The notes: generated by a model from the sequence alone, not told the origin. Shown: positions 33,272 to 42,300, counted from the first letter of the stretch. The stretch is DNA of 64,000 nt from Mycobacterium sp. AZCC_0083 (GCF_014202335.1 NZ_JACHGP010000020.1:62001-126000), one strand, 5' to 3'. Program-made: numbers and translations.

Positions 33272-33577
33272 ATGACCGACCTCGCTGCGGGAAAACGGTT
33301 GCGCAGCAACGTGAGTGACACCGAGATCATCGTGGTGCGGGCCCCCGCAACCCCGCTTGAGCTGTCGTGCGGCGGCCAGCCGATGACCGCAGACCCGGTT
33401 TCGGCCGGCACGGCACCGACGAACATCGGCGACAACGACACCGCATTGGGTAAGCGATACGTCGACACCGACACCGGGCTGGAAGTGCTGTGCACCAAGC
33501 CCGGGCCGGGAGTACTCACCGCGGACGGCCGGGTGCTGACGATCAAGGCACCTTCCGCGCTGCCGGCATCGGACTGA
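33272..33577 (+). CDS. small conserved-looking protein of unknown function
   Basis: A 101-residue protein with AAAGG upstream of ATG 33272. I do not recognise a named family. It has no signal peptide or membrane segment. Two similar phrases, each with one cysteine, suggest a two-fold repeat: PLELSCGGQPM (Cys33) and GLEVLCTKPG (Cys74). The middle is Thr/Asp-rich. Its position between an amidohydrolase and a CoA ligase, 11 bases before the latter, argues for a role in the same pathway, for example as a small carrier or subunit; this is inference. Confidence 0.65.
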   Translation: MTDLAAGKRLRSNVSDTEIIVVRAPATPLELSCGGQPMTADPVSAGTAPTNIGDNDTALGKRYVDTDTGLEVLCTKPGPGVLTADGRVLTIKAPSALPASD

Positions 33578-33587
33578 GGCCGCAGCG

Positions 33588-35099
33588 TTGAACGTCCTGA
33601 CACTGCTGGAGATGGCGGCGACGGGTACCCCCGATCGGGTCGGCGTCGGGCGTGTGGGTCCGGCCGAAAATGCGGCAGCCGGACTGACGTACCCAGCCCT
33701 CCTCGATCGCGCACGCTGCGGGGCGGGAATGCTCTCGGCGCACAGTGCCGAGGAGCTCGTGTACGTGGGAGTCAACGACGACGACTTCGCGGTGGCACTC
33801 TTCGCTGCCGCGTGGGCCGGCGTCCCGTTGGTTCCGCTGAACTACCGGCTGGGCAGTGATGCGCTGGCCGGCCTTCTCGCGCACCACCCGAATGCGCTTG
33901 TCGTCTCCGATCAAGCGCCCCCGACGACGGCCCAAACGGTCACCTTGGCGCAGTGGCGGGCGGCGTGCGTCAAGCCGACGAACGACACGTCGCGGTGGTC
34001 CGACGATCCCGATGCGGTCGCGGTGCTGCTCTACACGAGCGGAACCACCTCGGAACCCAAGGCAGCCGTGCTGCGCCACCGGCACCTGACCTCCTACCTG
34101 CTCGGCAGCGTCGACTTCGGTGCGGCAGGTGGACACGAAGCGGTCATCGTCAGCGTCCCGCCGTACCACATCGCGGGCGTGTCGAATCTGTTGAGCAACA
34201 TCTGCGCCGGCCGACGGGTGGTCTATCTGGAGACCTTCACCGCGCAGGGATGGCTCGACTGCGTGCGCGCCGAACAGATCACCCATGCCCTCCTCGTTCC
34301 TACGATGCTCGCCACGATAACCGAGCACCTCGGCCAGAGGGCCAACGCGGACGTACCCACCCTGAGGTCACTGGCCTACGGCGGCGCCAAGATGCCGATC
34401 CCCGTGCTGGAGCGCGCGATTCGGCTGTTCCCCGCCGTGGACTTCGTCAATGCCTACGGGCTGACCGAGACCAGTTCCACCATCGCAGTCCTCGGCCCGG
34501 ACGACCACCGCGCCGCGCTGCAGGGAGACCCCGTTGCACGCGCCAGGCTCGGCTCGGCCGGCCGATTGCTCCCCGGCATCGAGATACAGATCCGCGGGCC
34601 GGGCGGCGCGCTGCCCACCGGAATCGCCGGTGACATCCATGTCCGCGGCGAGCAGGTCTCTGGTGAGTACCGCGGTGCGGGAAGTGTGCTCGACGAAGAC
34701 GGATGGTTCGCCACCCGGGATCGCGGGTGGGTCGACGATGACGGCTACCTGTTCGTTGAAGGACGTACCGACGACACCATCATCCGCGGCGGCGAGAACA
34801 TCGCGCCGGCCGAGATCGAGGATGTCCTTCTGGAACACCCCGCGGTCGCCGAGGCCGCCGTGGTGGGGATGCCCGACGAGCACTGGGGCCAAGACATCGC
34901 CGCCGCAGTCGTGTTCGGGCCCGGCCGCACCGTCGCCGTCGAGGAGCTCCGCGAATGGGTGCGGACCCGGCTGCGCGGCTCCAAGACTCCGGCACTGATC
35001 GTCGTCCGCGACGCGCTGCCCCAAACCGCCACCGGAAAGGTCCTACGTCGCGAGCTGCTTGCCGACCTGCTCGCCACCGAGCGTGGACCCCTTACATGA
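33588..35099 (+). CDS. AMP-dependent acyl-CoA synthetase/ligase
   Basis: A 503-residue ANL-family ligase, slightly shorter than the other two in this window. Motifs: LLYTSGTTSEPKAAVLRH, VNAYGLTETSST, GRTDDTIIRGGENIAPAE and the C-terminal ATGKVLRREL with the adenylation lysine. The usual TGD in the hinge strand is TRD (ATRDRGWVDDDG). TTG 33588 is used with GAGG upstream; ATG 33612 is an alternative that would trim eight residues. It probably activates a late, smaller acid, given its position with a thiolase and amidohydrolase. Confidence 0.88.
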   Translation: MNVLTLLEMAATGTPDRVGVGRVGPAENAAAGLTYPALLDRARCGAGMLSAHSAEELVYVGVNDDDFAVALFAAAWAGVPLVPLNYRLGSDALAGLLAHHPNALVVSDQAPPTTAQTVTLAQWRAACVKPTNDTSRWSDDPDAVAVLLYTSGTTSEPKAAVLRHRHLTSYLLGSVDFGAAGGHEAVIVSVPPYHIAGVSNLLSNICAGRRVVYLETFTAQGWLDCVRAEQITHALLVPTMLATITEHLGQRANADVPTLRSLAYGGAKMPIPVLERAIRLFPAVDFVNAYGLTETSSTIAVLGPDDHRAALQGDPVARARLGSAGRLLPGIEIQIRGPGGALPTGIAGDIHVRGEQVSGEYRGAGSVLDEDGWFATRDRGWVDDDGYLFVEGRTDDTIIRGGENIAPAEIEDVLLEHPAVAEAAVVGMPDEHWGQDIAAAVVFGPGRTVAVEELREWVRTRLRGSKTPALIVVRDALPQTATGKVLRRELLADLLATERGPLT

Positions 35100-35144
35100 C
35101 CACTCATTCGCAGCCACAACCCGACTCATTCGCTGGAGGCCACC

Positions 35145-36299
35145 ATGCCTGACGCACTCATCCTTGCAGCCGCACGGACACCGATCGGGCGCGCCCGCAA
35201 GGGATCTCTGACGTCGGTAGATGCCTACCAACTCGCCGAGGTCGCGGTCAGCGCGGCAGTCGACCGGTCCCAGATCCCGATCGCCGACCTTGACGACCTG
35301 TTCATTGCGGAGTCACTGCAGGGCGGCGGCGTGATCGCACGCAACATCGCGGTGCGTCTCGGTATGACAGGGGTGCCGGGGGTAGCGATCAACCGGCACT
35401 GCGCTTCCGGGGCGACCGCCGTGCAGTTGGCGGCCGCCACCATCATCGCAGGCATGGCAGATGTGATCGCCGCCGGTGGAACGGAGAGCGCCAGCACGAT
35501 GCCCCGGCTCAGCAAGATGGCACCGGGCGCGCAGGAGCCCACCCGGTGGTCACCACAAAGCCATCCCGATGCGCCCGGTGTGCCTCCCTTCGACATGTCC
35601 GTGACCATCGGGGAGAACACCGCACGGCTTCACCACGTCACCCGGGAGCAGGCCGATGCCTGGTCCGCACGCTCGCAGCAGCGGGCACTCAATGCGATCG
35701 CCAAGGGGTACTTCGACGACGAGATCGTCGGCGTCCCAGTCACGGCAGGCACATTCAGCACCGATGAGCATCCGCGGGACACCACGCCCGAGGCGCTCGC
35801 CGGGCTGAAGGTGCTACACCCGGAGATCCCCGACGCCGTCGTCACCGCGGGCAACTCCGCGGGCATCAACGATGCGGCAGCCGCGCTCGTCATCGGCGGC
35901 TCCGACTTCGCAGCCAGTCACGGCCTGACACCGCTGGCGCGGATCCGGGGCTGGGCGTCCGTTGGCGTGGATGTGCAGCACACCGGGATGGCACCGGTGA
36001 CGGCAATCCCGCAGGCGCTCAAGCGCAGTGGTCTCACACTCGACGATGTCGACCTCTTCGAGATCAACGAAGCGTTCGCCACGATGGCGGTGGCCTGCAC
36101 ACGCGACCTCGGTTTGGACGAGTCAATCGTGAACGTCAACGGCAGTGGCATCAGCCTCGGCCACCCGATTGCCGCGACCGGTGCACGAATGGTCGTGTCG
36201 ATCATTCACGAGCTCGTACGCCGCGATGCGCGCATCGGGGTAGTGGCGATGTGCGCAGGCGGCGGTATGGGTTCCGCACTGGTGGTCGAACGGATCTGA
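35145..36299 (+). CDS. acetyl-CoA acetyltransferase (thiolase)
   Basis: A 384-residue thiolase with Cys86 in INRHCASGATAVQL, histidine in GSGISLGHPIAATG and the second cysteine in MCAGGGMGSAL. All three catalytic elements are intact. It starts at ATG 35145, preceded by GGAGGCC. It differs in length and insertion pattern from the thiolase at 30368, so the two probably handle different 3-ketoacyl-CoA chain types. It ends 15 bases before the convergent propeller gene. Confidence 0.92.
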   Translation: MPDALILAAARTPIGRARKGSLTSVDAYQLAEVAVSAAVDRSQIPIADLDDLFIAESLQGGGVIARNIAVRLGMTGVPGVAINRHCASGATAVQLAAATIIAGMADVIAAGGTESASTMPRLSKMAPGAQEPTRWSPQSHPDAPGVPPFDMSVTIGENTARLHHVTREQADAWSARSQQRALNAIAKGYFDDEIVGVPVTAGTFSTDEHPRDTTPEALAGLKVLHPEIPDAVVTAGNSAGINDAAAALVIGGSDFAASHGLTPLARIRGWASVGVDVQHTGMAPVTAIPQALKRSGLTLDDVDLFEINEAFATMAVACTRDLGLDESIVNVNGSGISLGHPIAATGARMVVSIIHELVRRDARIGVVAMCAGGGMGSALVVERI

Positions 36300-36314
36300 G
36301 CCCCAGCGGAATCG

Positions 36315-37391
36315 TCAGCGTCGCGCGGTGAGCTTGGTGTATCGCCCACCGAGCAACCATTCGGAGACATAGAGGTTGCCGTCGGCGTCCGCCGCTACCG
36401 AATGTGGCGAGTTGAACCGATCGTGCTGGGGGAGATGCGGTAGCGTCGCGCGCCCGTCGTCGGCCAGATCATTGGGCCATCCTGGCCGGGTCGGCCACCC
36501 TCGTGCTGCCTCGGGATCCGGGTCGGCGCCGATGTACCCGACGAGGCTGTCGTCGGAATCCAGAACGGCCAGGCGTTCGTAGATCTCCGCGACCACCAGC
36601 AGGTCGCCCCACTGCGCGAAATCGCTCGGACTGTTCAAGAAGGTCTCGCCAAACGTGCGCAGGTACCGGCCCTCCAGGTCGTAGACGAGGACACGCACGT
36701 TGATGCGGTCGGCTATGTAGAGTTCCGGCACCTTGTCGTTTCGGCGGTCGATGAAGATCGCGTGCGGGCACAGAAGTCGTCCACTTCCCTCTTCGCCGGT
36801 CAGTGTCGACAGGTGGTTTCCATCCTTGTCGAAGCGATGAACCAAGCCAGATCCGTATCCGTCGGCTACCCAAATGTCGCCCGTGCCGCCGAACCGCTCC
36901 TCGTCCACGACGCAGCCGCACGGGCAGTAGGGTCCCATCGGGCCGGCGGGGATCGCCGGATCCTGCGGCGGGTTCGGCAGCTCGGAAAGGATCTGCCCAT
37001 CGAGGGTCATCTTCACCACCCGGGGTGCCCGCGTCTCGCAGTGAACGCCCTTGCCGAACAGGGGAGTCCAGTTCGGATCGCCTTCGTCGGCGGCGCACCT
37101 GAATACGAAACCGGGATCGCAAACCCACAGGTATTCGTCCTCGCCCTCACGGACGACGCTGATGCCGTGGCCTTCGGTGAGGTCCGTCTCGACCACTCGT
37201 AGCAGGCGCCCCTCGGTGTCGAACGCGACCAGTTGCCCGGCGTGGAAACCGATGAGTTCGCCGTCGTCGGTGGCGACGACGGCGTTGTGCACCCAACAGG
37301 ACGCTGCGCGTGGGACGGCGGACAGATCTGCCCAGTCGCCGGTTACGTCGTAGGGGGGAAAGTCGTTGTGCCTGTCAGAACTTGAGGACAC
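36315..37391 (-). CDS. NHL-repeat beta-propeller protein
   Basis: A 358-residue propeller protein from GTG 37391. Repeats of the type GNHLSTLTGEEGSGRLLCPHAIFIDRR are not quoted in full, but strands such as ELYIADRINVRVLVYD, GRYLRTFGE and GNLYVSEWLLGGRY show NHL/SMP-30-like blades. A GDIWVADGYGSGLVHRFD segment resembles peptidyl-alpha-hydroxyglycine lyase-like propellers. No signal peptide is evident, so it is probably cytoplasmic. It could be a lactonase or scaffold; the function is unassigned. The TIR-like gene is encoded 22 bases upstream on the same strand. Confidence 0.78.
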   Translation of the reverse strand: MSSSSDRHNDFPPYDVTGDWADLSAVPRAASCWVHNAVVATDDGELIGFHAGQLVAFDTEGRLLRVVETDLTEGHGISVVREGEDEYLWVCDPGFVFRCAADEGDPNWTPLFGKGVHCETRAPRVVKMTLDGQILSELPNPPQDPAIPAGPMGPYCPCGCVVDEERFGGTGDIWVADGYGSGLVHRFDKDGNHLSTLTGEEGSGRLLCPHAIFIDRRNDKVPELYIADRINVRVLVYDLEGRYLRTFGETFLNSPSDFAQWGDLLVVAEIYERLAVLDSDDSLVGYIGADPDPEAARGWPTRPGWPNDLADDGRATLPHLPQHDRFNSPHSVAADADGNLYVSEWLLGGRYTKLTARR

Positions 37392-37412
37392 GACCCGTGC
37401 CTTTCTGTCGAT

Positions 37413-38462
37413 TCACTGGCTGGTGACGGCACTGCTTGGCAACTCACCGAGACCGGGTGCCGAGGATGGCGAAACTCTCTGGGGCTCTGCGTCGTTCGTT
37501 CTGGACCACGACTCTCCCGCCTCGTCCTCGAACTGGATGTGCACCCGGGGAGATGCGTTGCCTTCCAACTGGTACAGAGCAGAGGCGTGTTGATTTGGTC
37601 TCAGCCAGCGCGGGAAGTCCAGCGCCGTGTGCGCGGCCAGAATGTCCATCCGATTGGTCAGAAATGACGGCCCAGGAGCCGGTGACACCACACCCGGGTC
37701 GATCGGTGGTCGACGCTCTTCCGGCCACCGGCCAGTCCTCAGCTTGGCGAAGACATCGGTGATCGACTGCCTCGAGCGCCTGCAAGCGTCGGGTAGTTCG
37801 TTGCCCTCGGAGTCGACCGCATCCACCGAGACCGTCAGACCGGTGGCTAAAGCGGTGCTGTGATTCATCACGGTCACCGCCCAGATCTGTGGGCCAAGCA
37901 ATGCCACGGGCATCCGGTAGGTCGTCACCTGGCGGGTCGGCGTGGCCCGTGCGAACCGCTTTGTCAGCGTGCTGAGACTGGTGTAGTGCAGATCGGCGCT
38001 AATGGCACTTTGCAAGCGGCTCTCGAAGAGTGAATCTTCGTGACCAATGTAGCGAGGGACGGTTCCCTCCTTCGCCAGTCGCTGCGCCACGCTGCTCAAC
38101 CAGGCTTGGTCGTCCGCATTGAGGCCGTCCGACGGTGACTCGGCGATGACCCAGGCGAGCGCCAACTTGCCGGCGCGCTTTGCGCGCACCAAGTCGTCTA
38201 TCGCTTCAACGGCATTTCGCTGCATCGGGTCGATGACCGCGATCAACACGTCATAGCGATCGAGGATCGCAGCCGGCTTGCCCGCATGATCGAAATCCTC
38301 AGCGGCGGTACGGTGCTGCCCGCGCACGGGCACGAGCACAATCTGGTGTCGCTCTGCGCTCGCGCTGTTCCACCAGTTCAGAGCGTGGTCGACGGCGGTG
38401 CGGAATCGTCCGGTGTCGTCGGGCGCCGCGATCACCACCTCCACGACTTGAGCAATGAACAC
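37413..38462 (-). CDS. TIR/DUF4062-like protein of unknown function
   Basis: A 349-residue protein. GTG 38462 is preferred to GTG 38516 because AGGAG lies eight bases upstream. Residues 1-120 look like a flavodoxin-type domain related to DUF4062/TIR-like and nucleoside deoxyribosyltransferase-like proteins: VVEVVIAAPDD, then WWNSASAERHQIVLVPVRG, then RYDVLIAVI and a conserved acidic position Glu86 before AIDDLVRAKRAGK. The remainder is beta-rich (IWAVTVMNHSTALATGLTVSV) with a disordered tail. Such domains occur in stress and phage-defence effectors, often as NAD-consuming enzymes; whether this one does so is unknown. Its place in a catabolic island is odd. Confidence 0.6.
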   Translation of the reverse strand: MFIAQVVEVVIAAPDDTGRFRTAVDHALNWWNSASAERHQIVLVPVRGQHRTAAEDFDHAGKPAAILDRYDVLIAVIDPMQRNAVEAIDDLVRAKRAGKLALAWVIAESPSDGLNADDQAWLSSVAQRLAKEGTVPRYIGHEDSLFESRLQSAISADLHYTSLSTLTKRFARATPTRQVTTYRMPVALLGPQIWAVTVMNHSTALATGLTVSVDAVDSEGNELPDACRRSRQSITDVFAKLRTGRWPEERRPPIDPGVVSPAPGPSFLTNRMDILAAHTALDFPRWLRPNQHASALYQLEGNASPRVHIQFEDEAGESWSRTNDAEPQRVSPSSAPGLGELPSSAVTSQ

Positions 38463-38516
38463 CGTCTGATCTCCTGATTGATCCGCCGAGACCTGTGTGG
38501 CCCATCGCTTGGTCAC

Positions 38517-38529
38517 AACAGGTGCTGTT
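38517..38529. promoter_or_regulatory. inverted repeat between TIR-like gene and P450 gene
   Basis: AACAG-GTG-CTGTT is a perfect 13-bp palindrome in the divergent region between the TIR-like gene (start 38462) and the P450 gene (start 38656). It would overlap the alternative start of the TIR-like gene at 38516. It is a candidate operator for either gene. Confidence 0.4.
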
Positions 38530-38655
38530 TTACTCTAACTACCCTTGCTTTGTTTGCAAATGTCGTCCTACTATGACGCACATGCCCTTGTTGCGGGCGC
38601 TGCCGTCCGCTGTGCGAGAGGGCCCGCTTGCGTTCGCCAATGAACAGGAGAGACA

Positions 38656-39927
38656 TTGTCGGCCGACGGAAGTGTTCTGGAGTTCGAGCCGTTCAAGCCC
38701 GGTCCGCGCGACCAGTTGCCTGCGGTCTATGCGCAGTTGCGGGAGCGATTTCCGGTCTACCGGAGCGCTACCAACATCTGGGTGATATCGCGATTCGATG
38801 ACGTGAAGGCCGTGCAGTCGAGTCCCGATGTGTTCTCGTCGCGACCCAACCCCTACGAGGGGGATTCGACGCCGTCGGATGCCGAGATGAAACCGGAGGT
38901 CATCGAGCGACTCATGGCGCTGGCAGCGGGAATTCCAGTCGATATGAACGAGATGGCATCCGCCAAGTCCATTGCCGCCGCAGACCCGCCCCAGCACACT
39001 CGGATGCGCAGAATCGTGAGCAGAGGTTTCACACCCCCACGGATCAAGGAGATGGCCTCCGCGATCAGCACGATCGTCGACCGCTGTCTGGCCGGGATTG
39101 GCGACCTGCCCAGATTCGACCTCGTCGAGCGGCTGGCCGTGCCGCTGCCGGTGGAGATGATCTGTCACATCCTGGGCATTGACCGAAGCGAGTATGGCCG
39201 TGCCAAACGATGGTCGGACGCCTTCGCCGCGGCTGCCGGCGGCGAGTGCAACAGTCCCGCTGAACGAAACGAGTTGATGCTGAGCAACATCAAGGAGTTC
39301 AGCACGTACTTCGTGCCGTTGATCGAGGCGCGGCGCGCTGAGCCGAGGAATGACCTGGTCAGTGCGATGGTCGCGGCGATCGACAACGAGGCGCTGACCA
39401 ATGTCGAAACATTGATGGTGGCGATCACGATCATGGTCGCGGGCAATGAGACGTCGACGAACCTCATCGGGAACACCGTGGTCGAACTGCTGTCAAACCC
39501 CGACCAGCTCAAATTGTTGCTCGACGATCCTGCGCTGCTGTCCAATGCGGTGGATGAGGCGAACCGACTGACGGCGCCGATCCAGTTCGCGTTTCGTGAA
39601 GCCACCGAAGAGACAGAGGTTGCGGGCACGACGATCCCGAAGGGGGCAATCGTCGCCTTGCACATGGCCGCCGCGAACCGAGATCCCCGGCGCTTCGACG
39701 ACCCCGACCGTTTTCTCATCACCCGCCCGGCCGCCAAGAACCTCTCGTTCGGCCACGGCATACATTTCTGTCTGGGTGCTCACCTGGCCGGTCAGGAAGT
39801 ACGAGCCGCGATCGGTGGATTGTTGCCTTATCTCGACCGCCTCGAATTGACCGACGCTCCGCTGGAGCGCAACCCGACGGCACTGCTCAACGGCTGGCAA
39901 AGGGTCGAGCTCGCGTGGGTGTCGTAG
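38656..39927 (+). CDS. cytochrome P450
   Basis: A 423-residue soluble P450. TTG 38656 follows CAGGAGAG. I-helix AGNET is at residues 262-266, ExxR at Glu301-Arg304 and the heme loop FGHGIHFCLG with thiolate Cys372. The sequence is quite different from the P450 at 18263. It is followed after 19 bases by a hydrolase-fold gene and probably uses a ferredoxin encoded elsewhere, for example at 31704. Role: hydroxylation of a lipid or terpenoid-like substrate; CYP family not assigned. Confidence 0.92.
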   Translation: MSADGSVLEFEPFKPGPRDQLPAVYAQLRERFPVYRSATNIWVISRFDDVKAVQSSPDVFSSRPNPYEGDSTPSDAEMKPEVIERLMALAAGIPVDMNEMASAKSIAAADPPQHTRMRRIVSRGFTPPRIKEMASAISTIVDRCLAGIGDLPRFDLVERLAVPLPVEMICHILGIDRSEYGRAKRWSDAFAAAAGGECNSPAERNELMLSNIKEFSTYFVPLIEARRAEPRNDLVSAMVAAIDNEALTNVETLMVAITIMVAGNETSTNLIGNTVVELLSNPDQLKLLLDDPALLSNAVDEANRLTAPIQFAFREATEETEVAGTTIPKGAIVALHMAAANRDPRRFDDPDRFLITRPAAKNLSFGHGIHFCLGAHLAGQEVRAAIGGLLPYLDRLELTDAPLERNPTALLNGWQRVELAWVS

Positions 39928-39946
39928 TGCGCGGGGGACGCAGCCA

Positions 39947-40909
39947 GTGAGCACAGACACGACCGTCGGCGTGCCGGGTCATCTGGGTCGACTCGATCCC
40001 GAGTTGCGCGGCGTCGCCGCCGGCCTCGACGTTCTGCAGTTCGAACACGACACGCTTGCCCAGGAACGGCATCGACTCAAGAGTATGAGCGCCGTCCGGG
40101 CCGCTGCGGTCGATCTCGCCGGTGTCGAGGTGGCCTCGTTCGCCATCACCGGTGGGTCGGGTCAGCAGCTCGGGCTTCGGACTTACCGGCCGGCGAGTCC
40201 CGCCACCCTGCCGATCGTGGTGTACGCCCACAGCGGGGGCTTCGTCAGTGGGGATCTGGACACCGATCACGGTGACTGTGTCGAGCTGGCGCGAACGGCG
40301 GGCTGCCTCGTCATCTCGGTCGACTATCGGCTCGCGCCCGAAAACCCCTGCCCGGCCGCACTTGACGACGTTTCCGCTGCGTTCGACTATGCGATCGCCA
40401 ATGCCGAAGAGCTCAACGCGGACCCGAGTCGCGTTGCACTGGCGGGCCGGGATGCAGGAGCCGCGTTGGTGGCCGGTCTGGCTCAGAGCGTCTTCGATGC
40501 CGAGGGCCCACGCATTCGCCTGCAGATTCTGCACGAACCGATGCTCGACCGGGGTTCGACCAGATCGCGGCGGGAGTTTCAGAGCACCCCGGGACTCAGT
40601 GGCCGGGCGATGGACCACGGCTGGGCGCATTATCTAGCGGCCACGTCGTTATCGAGGAACACCGTTCCTGCCTCCAGGCCGAACCTCGAGGGGTTGGCGC
40701 CGGCATTCGTCAGCTGCGCAGAGATCGGTCCCTGCCGGGATGAAGCACTGGAGTACGCCAACCGGTTGATGCACGCCTACGTGCACACCGAACTGCACGT
40801 GTTCGCTGCCGTCTTTCACGGATTCGATTCCGCGGCGCCCGATGTCGCCCTCTCCCGCGAGGTCCGGGAATTGCACGCCCGCAGCCTGCGTAGGGCGTTC
40901 TCCTACTGA
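39947..40909 (+). CDS. HSL-type alpha/beta hydrolase fold, catalytic residues lost
   Basis: A 320-residue protein from GTG 39947 with the overall layout of HSL esterases. The oxyanion loop is HSGGF rather than HGGGF. Where the nucleophile serine is expected (GDSAGG) the sequence is GRDAGA, with Asp169. The acid position, usually Asp before Pro-Leu-Arg-Asp, is Gly261 (AEIGPCRDEA). Only the histidine (His291, FHGFD) remains. The reading frame is intact and codon use is normal, so the protein is probably made but is not a conventional serine esterase; a binding or pseudoenzyme role next to the P450 is possible. Confidence 0.82.
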   Translation: MSTDTTVGVPGHLGRLDPELRGVAAGLDVLQFEHDTLAQERHRLKSMSAVRAAAVDLAGVEVASFAITGGSGQQLGLRTYRPASPATLPIVVYAHSGGFVSGDLDTDHGDCVELARTAGCLVISVDYRLAPENPCPAALDDVSAAFDYAIANAEELNADPSRVALAGRDAGAALVAGLAQSVFDAEGPRIRLQILHEPMLDRGSTRSRREFQSTPGLSGRAMDHGWAHYLAATSLSRNTVPASRPNLEGLAPAFVSCAEIGPCRDEALEYANRLMHAYVHTELHVFAAVFHGFDSAAPDVALSREVRELHARSLRRAFSY

Positions 40910-40930
40910 GGACTCTCGTGCGGTTCGTCG

Positions 40931-41425
40931 TCACACGGGATCGAAGGACGAGATGAGCCAAGCGCCATCGACCCGGTTCAGGGTCACCAGGACACTGCTG
41001 GAGGTCATGGTGGGGTTGGGTTTGCCGGAGCTCGACGTGCTCTGATTGACGAATACCAGGACAACGGCTGCGCCGGAGCGCAATTCGGTGACCGCGGCCC
41101 TGACCACGGTGGCGTTCGTCCTTACCGACTTCTGGGCGGCGGCCGGAGCGACGACCTGCGTGGTGAACGTGTTGTAGTAGTCGAGGAAATCGCCAGTGAG
41201 ATGAGACTTCGCAGTGGCGAAATCCCGGTCCAGGGTGTCGGGAGAGTAGGACAACACCGCGATGGTTCCATCACTGGCGGCTCGAACGGCGGACTGCGCG
41301 ACGTTGGTGTCGGCGTCCCGGTCGGGGCGATACTGGAAGTAGTACAGGCCTCCGACGAGCCCAGTTGCCGCCAAGACCAGCGTCAGCAACACCAGCCCCG
41401 CGCGCGACTTCTGACGCAGGATCAT
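40931..41425 (-). CDS. Mce-associated membrane protein
   Basis: A 164-residue protein with one N-terminal transmembrane segment (residues about 9-29, AGLVLLTLVLAATGLVGGLY) and a mixed alpha/beta outer domain ending in VDGAWLISSFDPV, the typical end of Mas proteins. These accessory proteins help stabilise or assemble Mce lipid importers at the cell envelope. It is encoded with a second one (overlap of four bases) on the opposite strand to the mce operon, an unusual placement since mas genes commonly follow mceF. Confidence 0.85.
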   Translation of the reverse strand: MILRQKSRAGLVLLTLVLAATGLVGGLYYFQYRPDRDADTNVAQSAVRAASDGTIAVLSYSPDTLDRDFATAKSHLTGDFLDYYNTFTTQVVAPAAAQKSVRTNATVVRAAVTELRSGAAVVLVFVNQSTSSSGKPNPTMTSSSVLVTLNRVDGAWLISSFDPV

Positions 41426-42162
41426 GGGACGAACTCGACTTTCGACATCTTGAGTTGACCGGCGTCGCGCGACACCGTCACGATTAGTCGCCAGGACCTG
41501 TGCTCCGCCTTGGCTCCGGCGGCGTTGGTGACCGTTGACGTTGCCGACACCAGAACGACTGCGGAGTCATCCGTCATGGATTCGACGGCGGTGGCGTTCA
41601 CGGCGCCCTTGGTGACGACTTTGGACTGCTCGAGCACTGAGGTGAAATCGGCTGCGTGACGTTCAAAGTCGTCCTTGAAGGCCCCCGTCGAACTGCTCAG
41701 AATGCGGCCGACGTCGTCGTTGGCCTTGCCGAAGTCCAGTGAGGTCATGTTGACCACGCCTTGGCGCGCGGCCGCCGCGAACTCAACGGCACGGGCACGC
41801 TCCTGCGTGACGCCGTCGTGCAGCCACGCCAGATAAGCACTGACTGCCAGCAGTGCACAGATGATGGCCGTCGCACCCCCGACGACGAGGTGGCGCCTGA
41901 GGCGTGCCCACCAGCGAGGGCGACTTCGGGCGGGCGCGCTGCCACCGGCCGGAGAAGTCTCGTCACGATCGATGTCGGCCACTGCCAGTGACGATGCCGC
42001 CTCGTCGTTGCTCGTCGCCAGATCAGCGAGCCGGCGAAGCTGGATGGCCCGGGCCCTGGCCTGCGCCGCAACCGCACATGCCTCGGCCTCGGCGGCAGCC
42101 GCTTCAGCCTCGGCAGCGGCGGAATCGGCGACCGCGTGAGCCGCCTCTCGAACGGTCTTCAC
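41422..42162 (-). CDS. Mce-associated membrane protein, longer
   Basis: A 246-residue Mce-associated protein. Residues 1-60 are an Ala/Glu-rich, probably coiled-coil cytoplasmic segment (ADSAAAEAEAAAAEAEACAV), then a linker, a transmembrane helix at about 94-114 (TAIICALLAVSAYLAWL) and an outer domain with a final KMSKVEFVP strand. It is upstream of and overlaps the shorter Mas gene at 40931. It is divergent from the mce operon, and the intervening 279 bases presumably hold both promoters. Confidence 0.85.
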   Translation of the reverse strand: MKTVREAAHAVADSAAAEAEAAAAEAEACAVAAQARARAIQLRRLADLATSNDEAASSLAVADIDRDETSPAGGSAPARSRPRWWARLRRHLVVGGATAIICALLAVSAYLAWLHDGVTQERARAVEFAAAARQGVVNMTSLDFGKANDDVGRILSSSTGAFKDDFERHAADFTSVLEQSKVVTKGAVNATAVESMTDDSAVVLVSATSTVTNAAGAKAEHRSWRLIVTVSRDAGQLKMSKVEFVP

Positions 42163-42300
42163 GATTTCGTCATCGCCGTCGGAACAGCGATGTCAGTGTG
42201 CCGTGACGTTCTCGCCCAAAGGCCACGTTGCATATGGCTACCTCCCGGTCAGCGGGTACGTCCTTCTGTGGTGAGGTCAATCGTCTACCGTTAGTACCAT

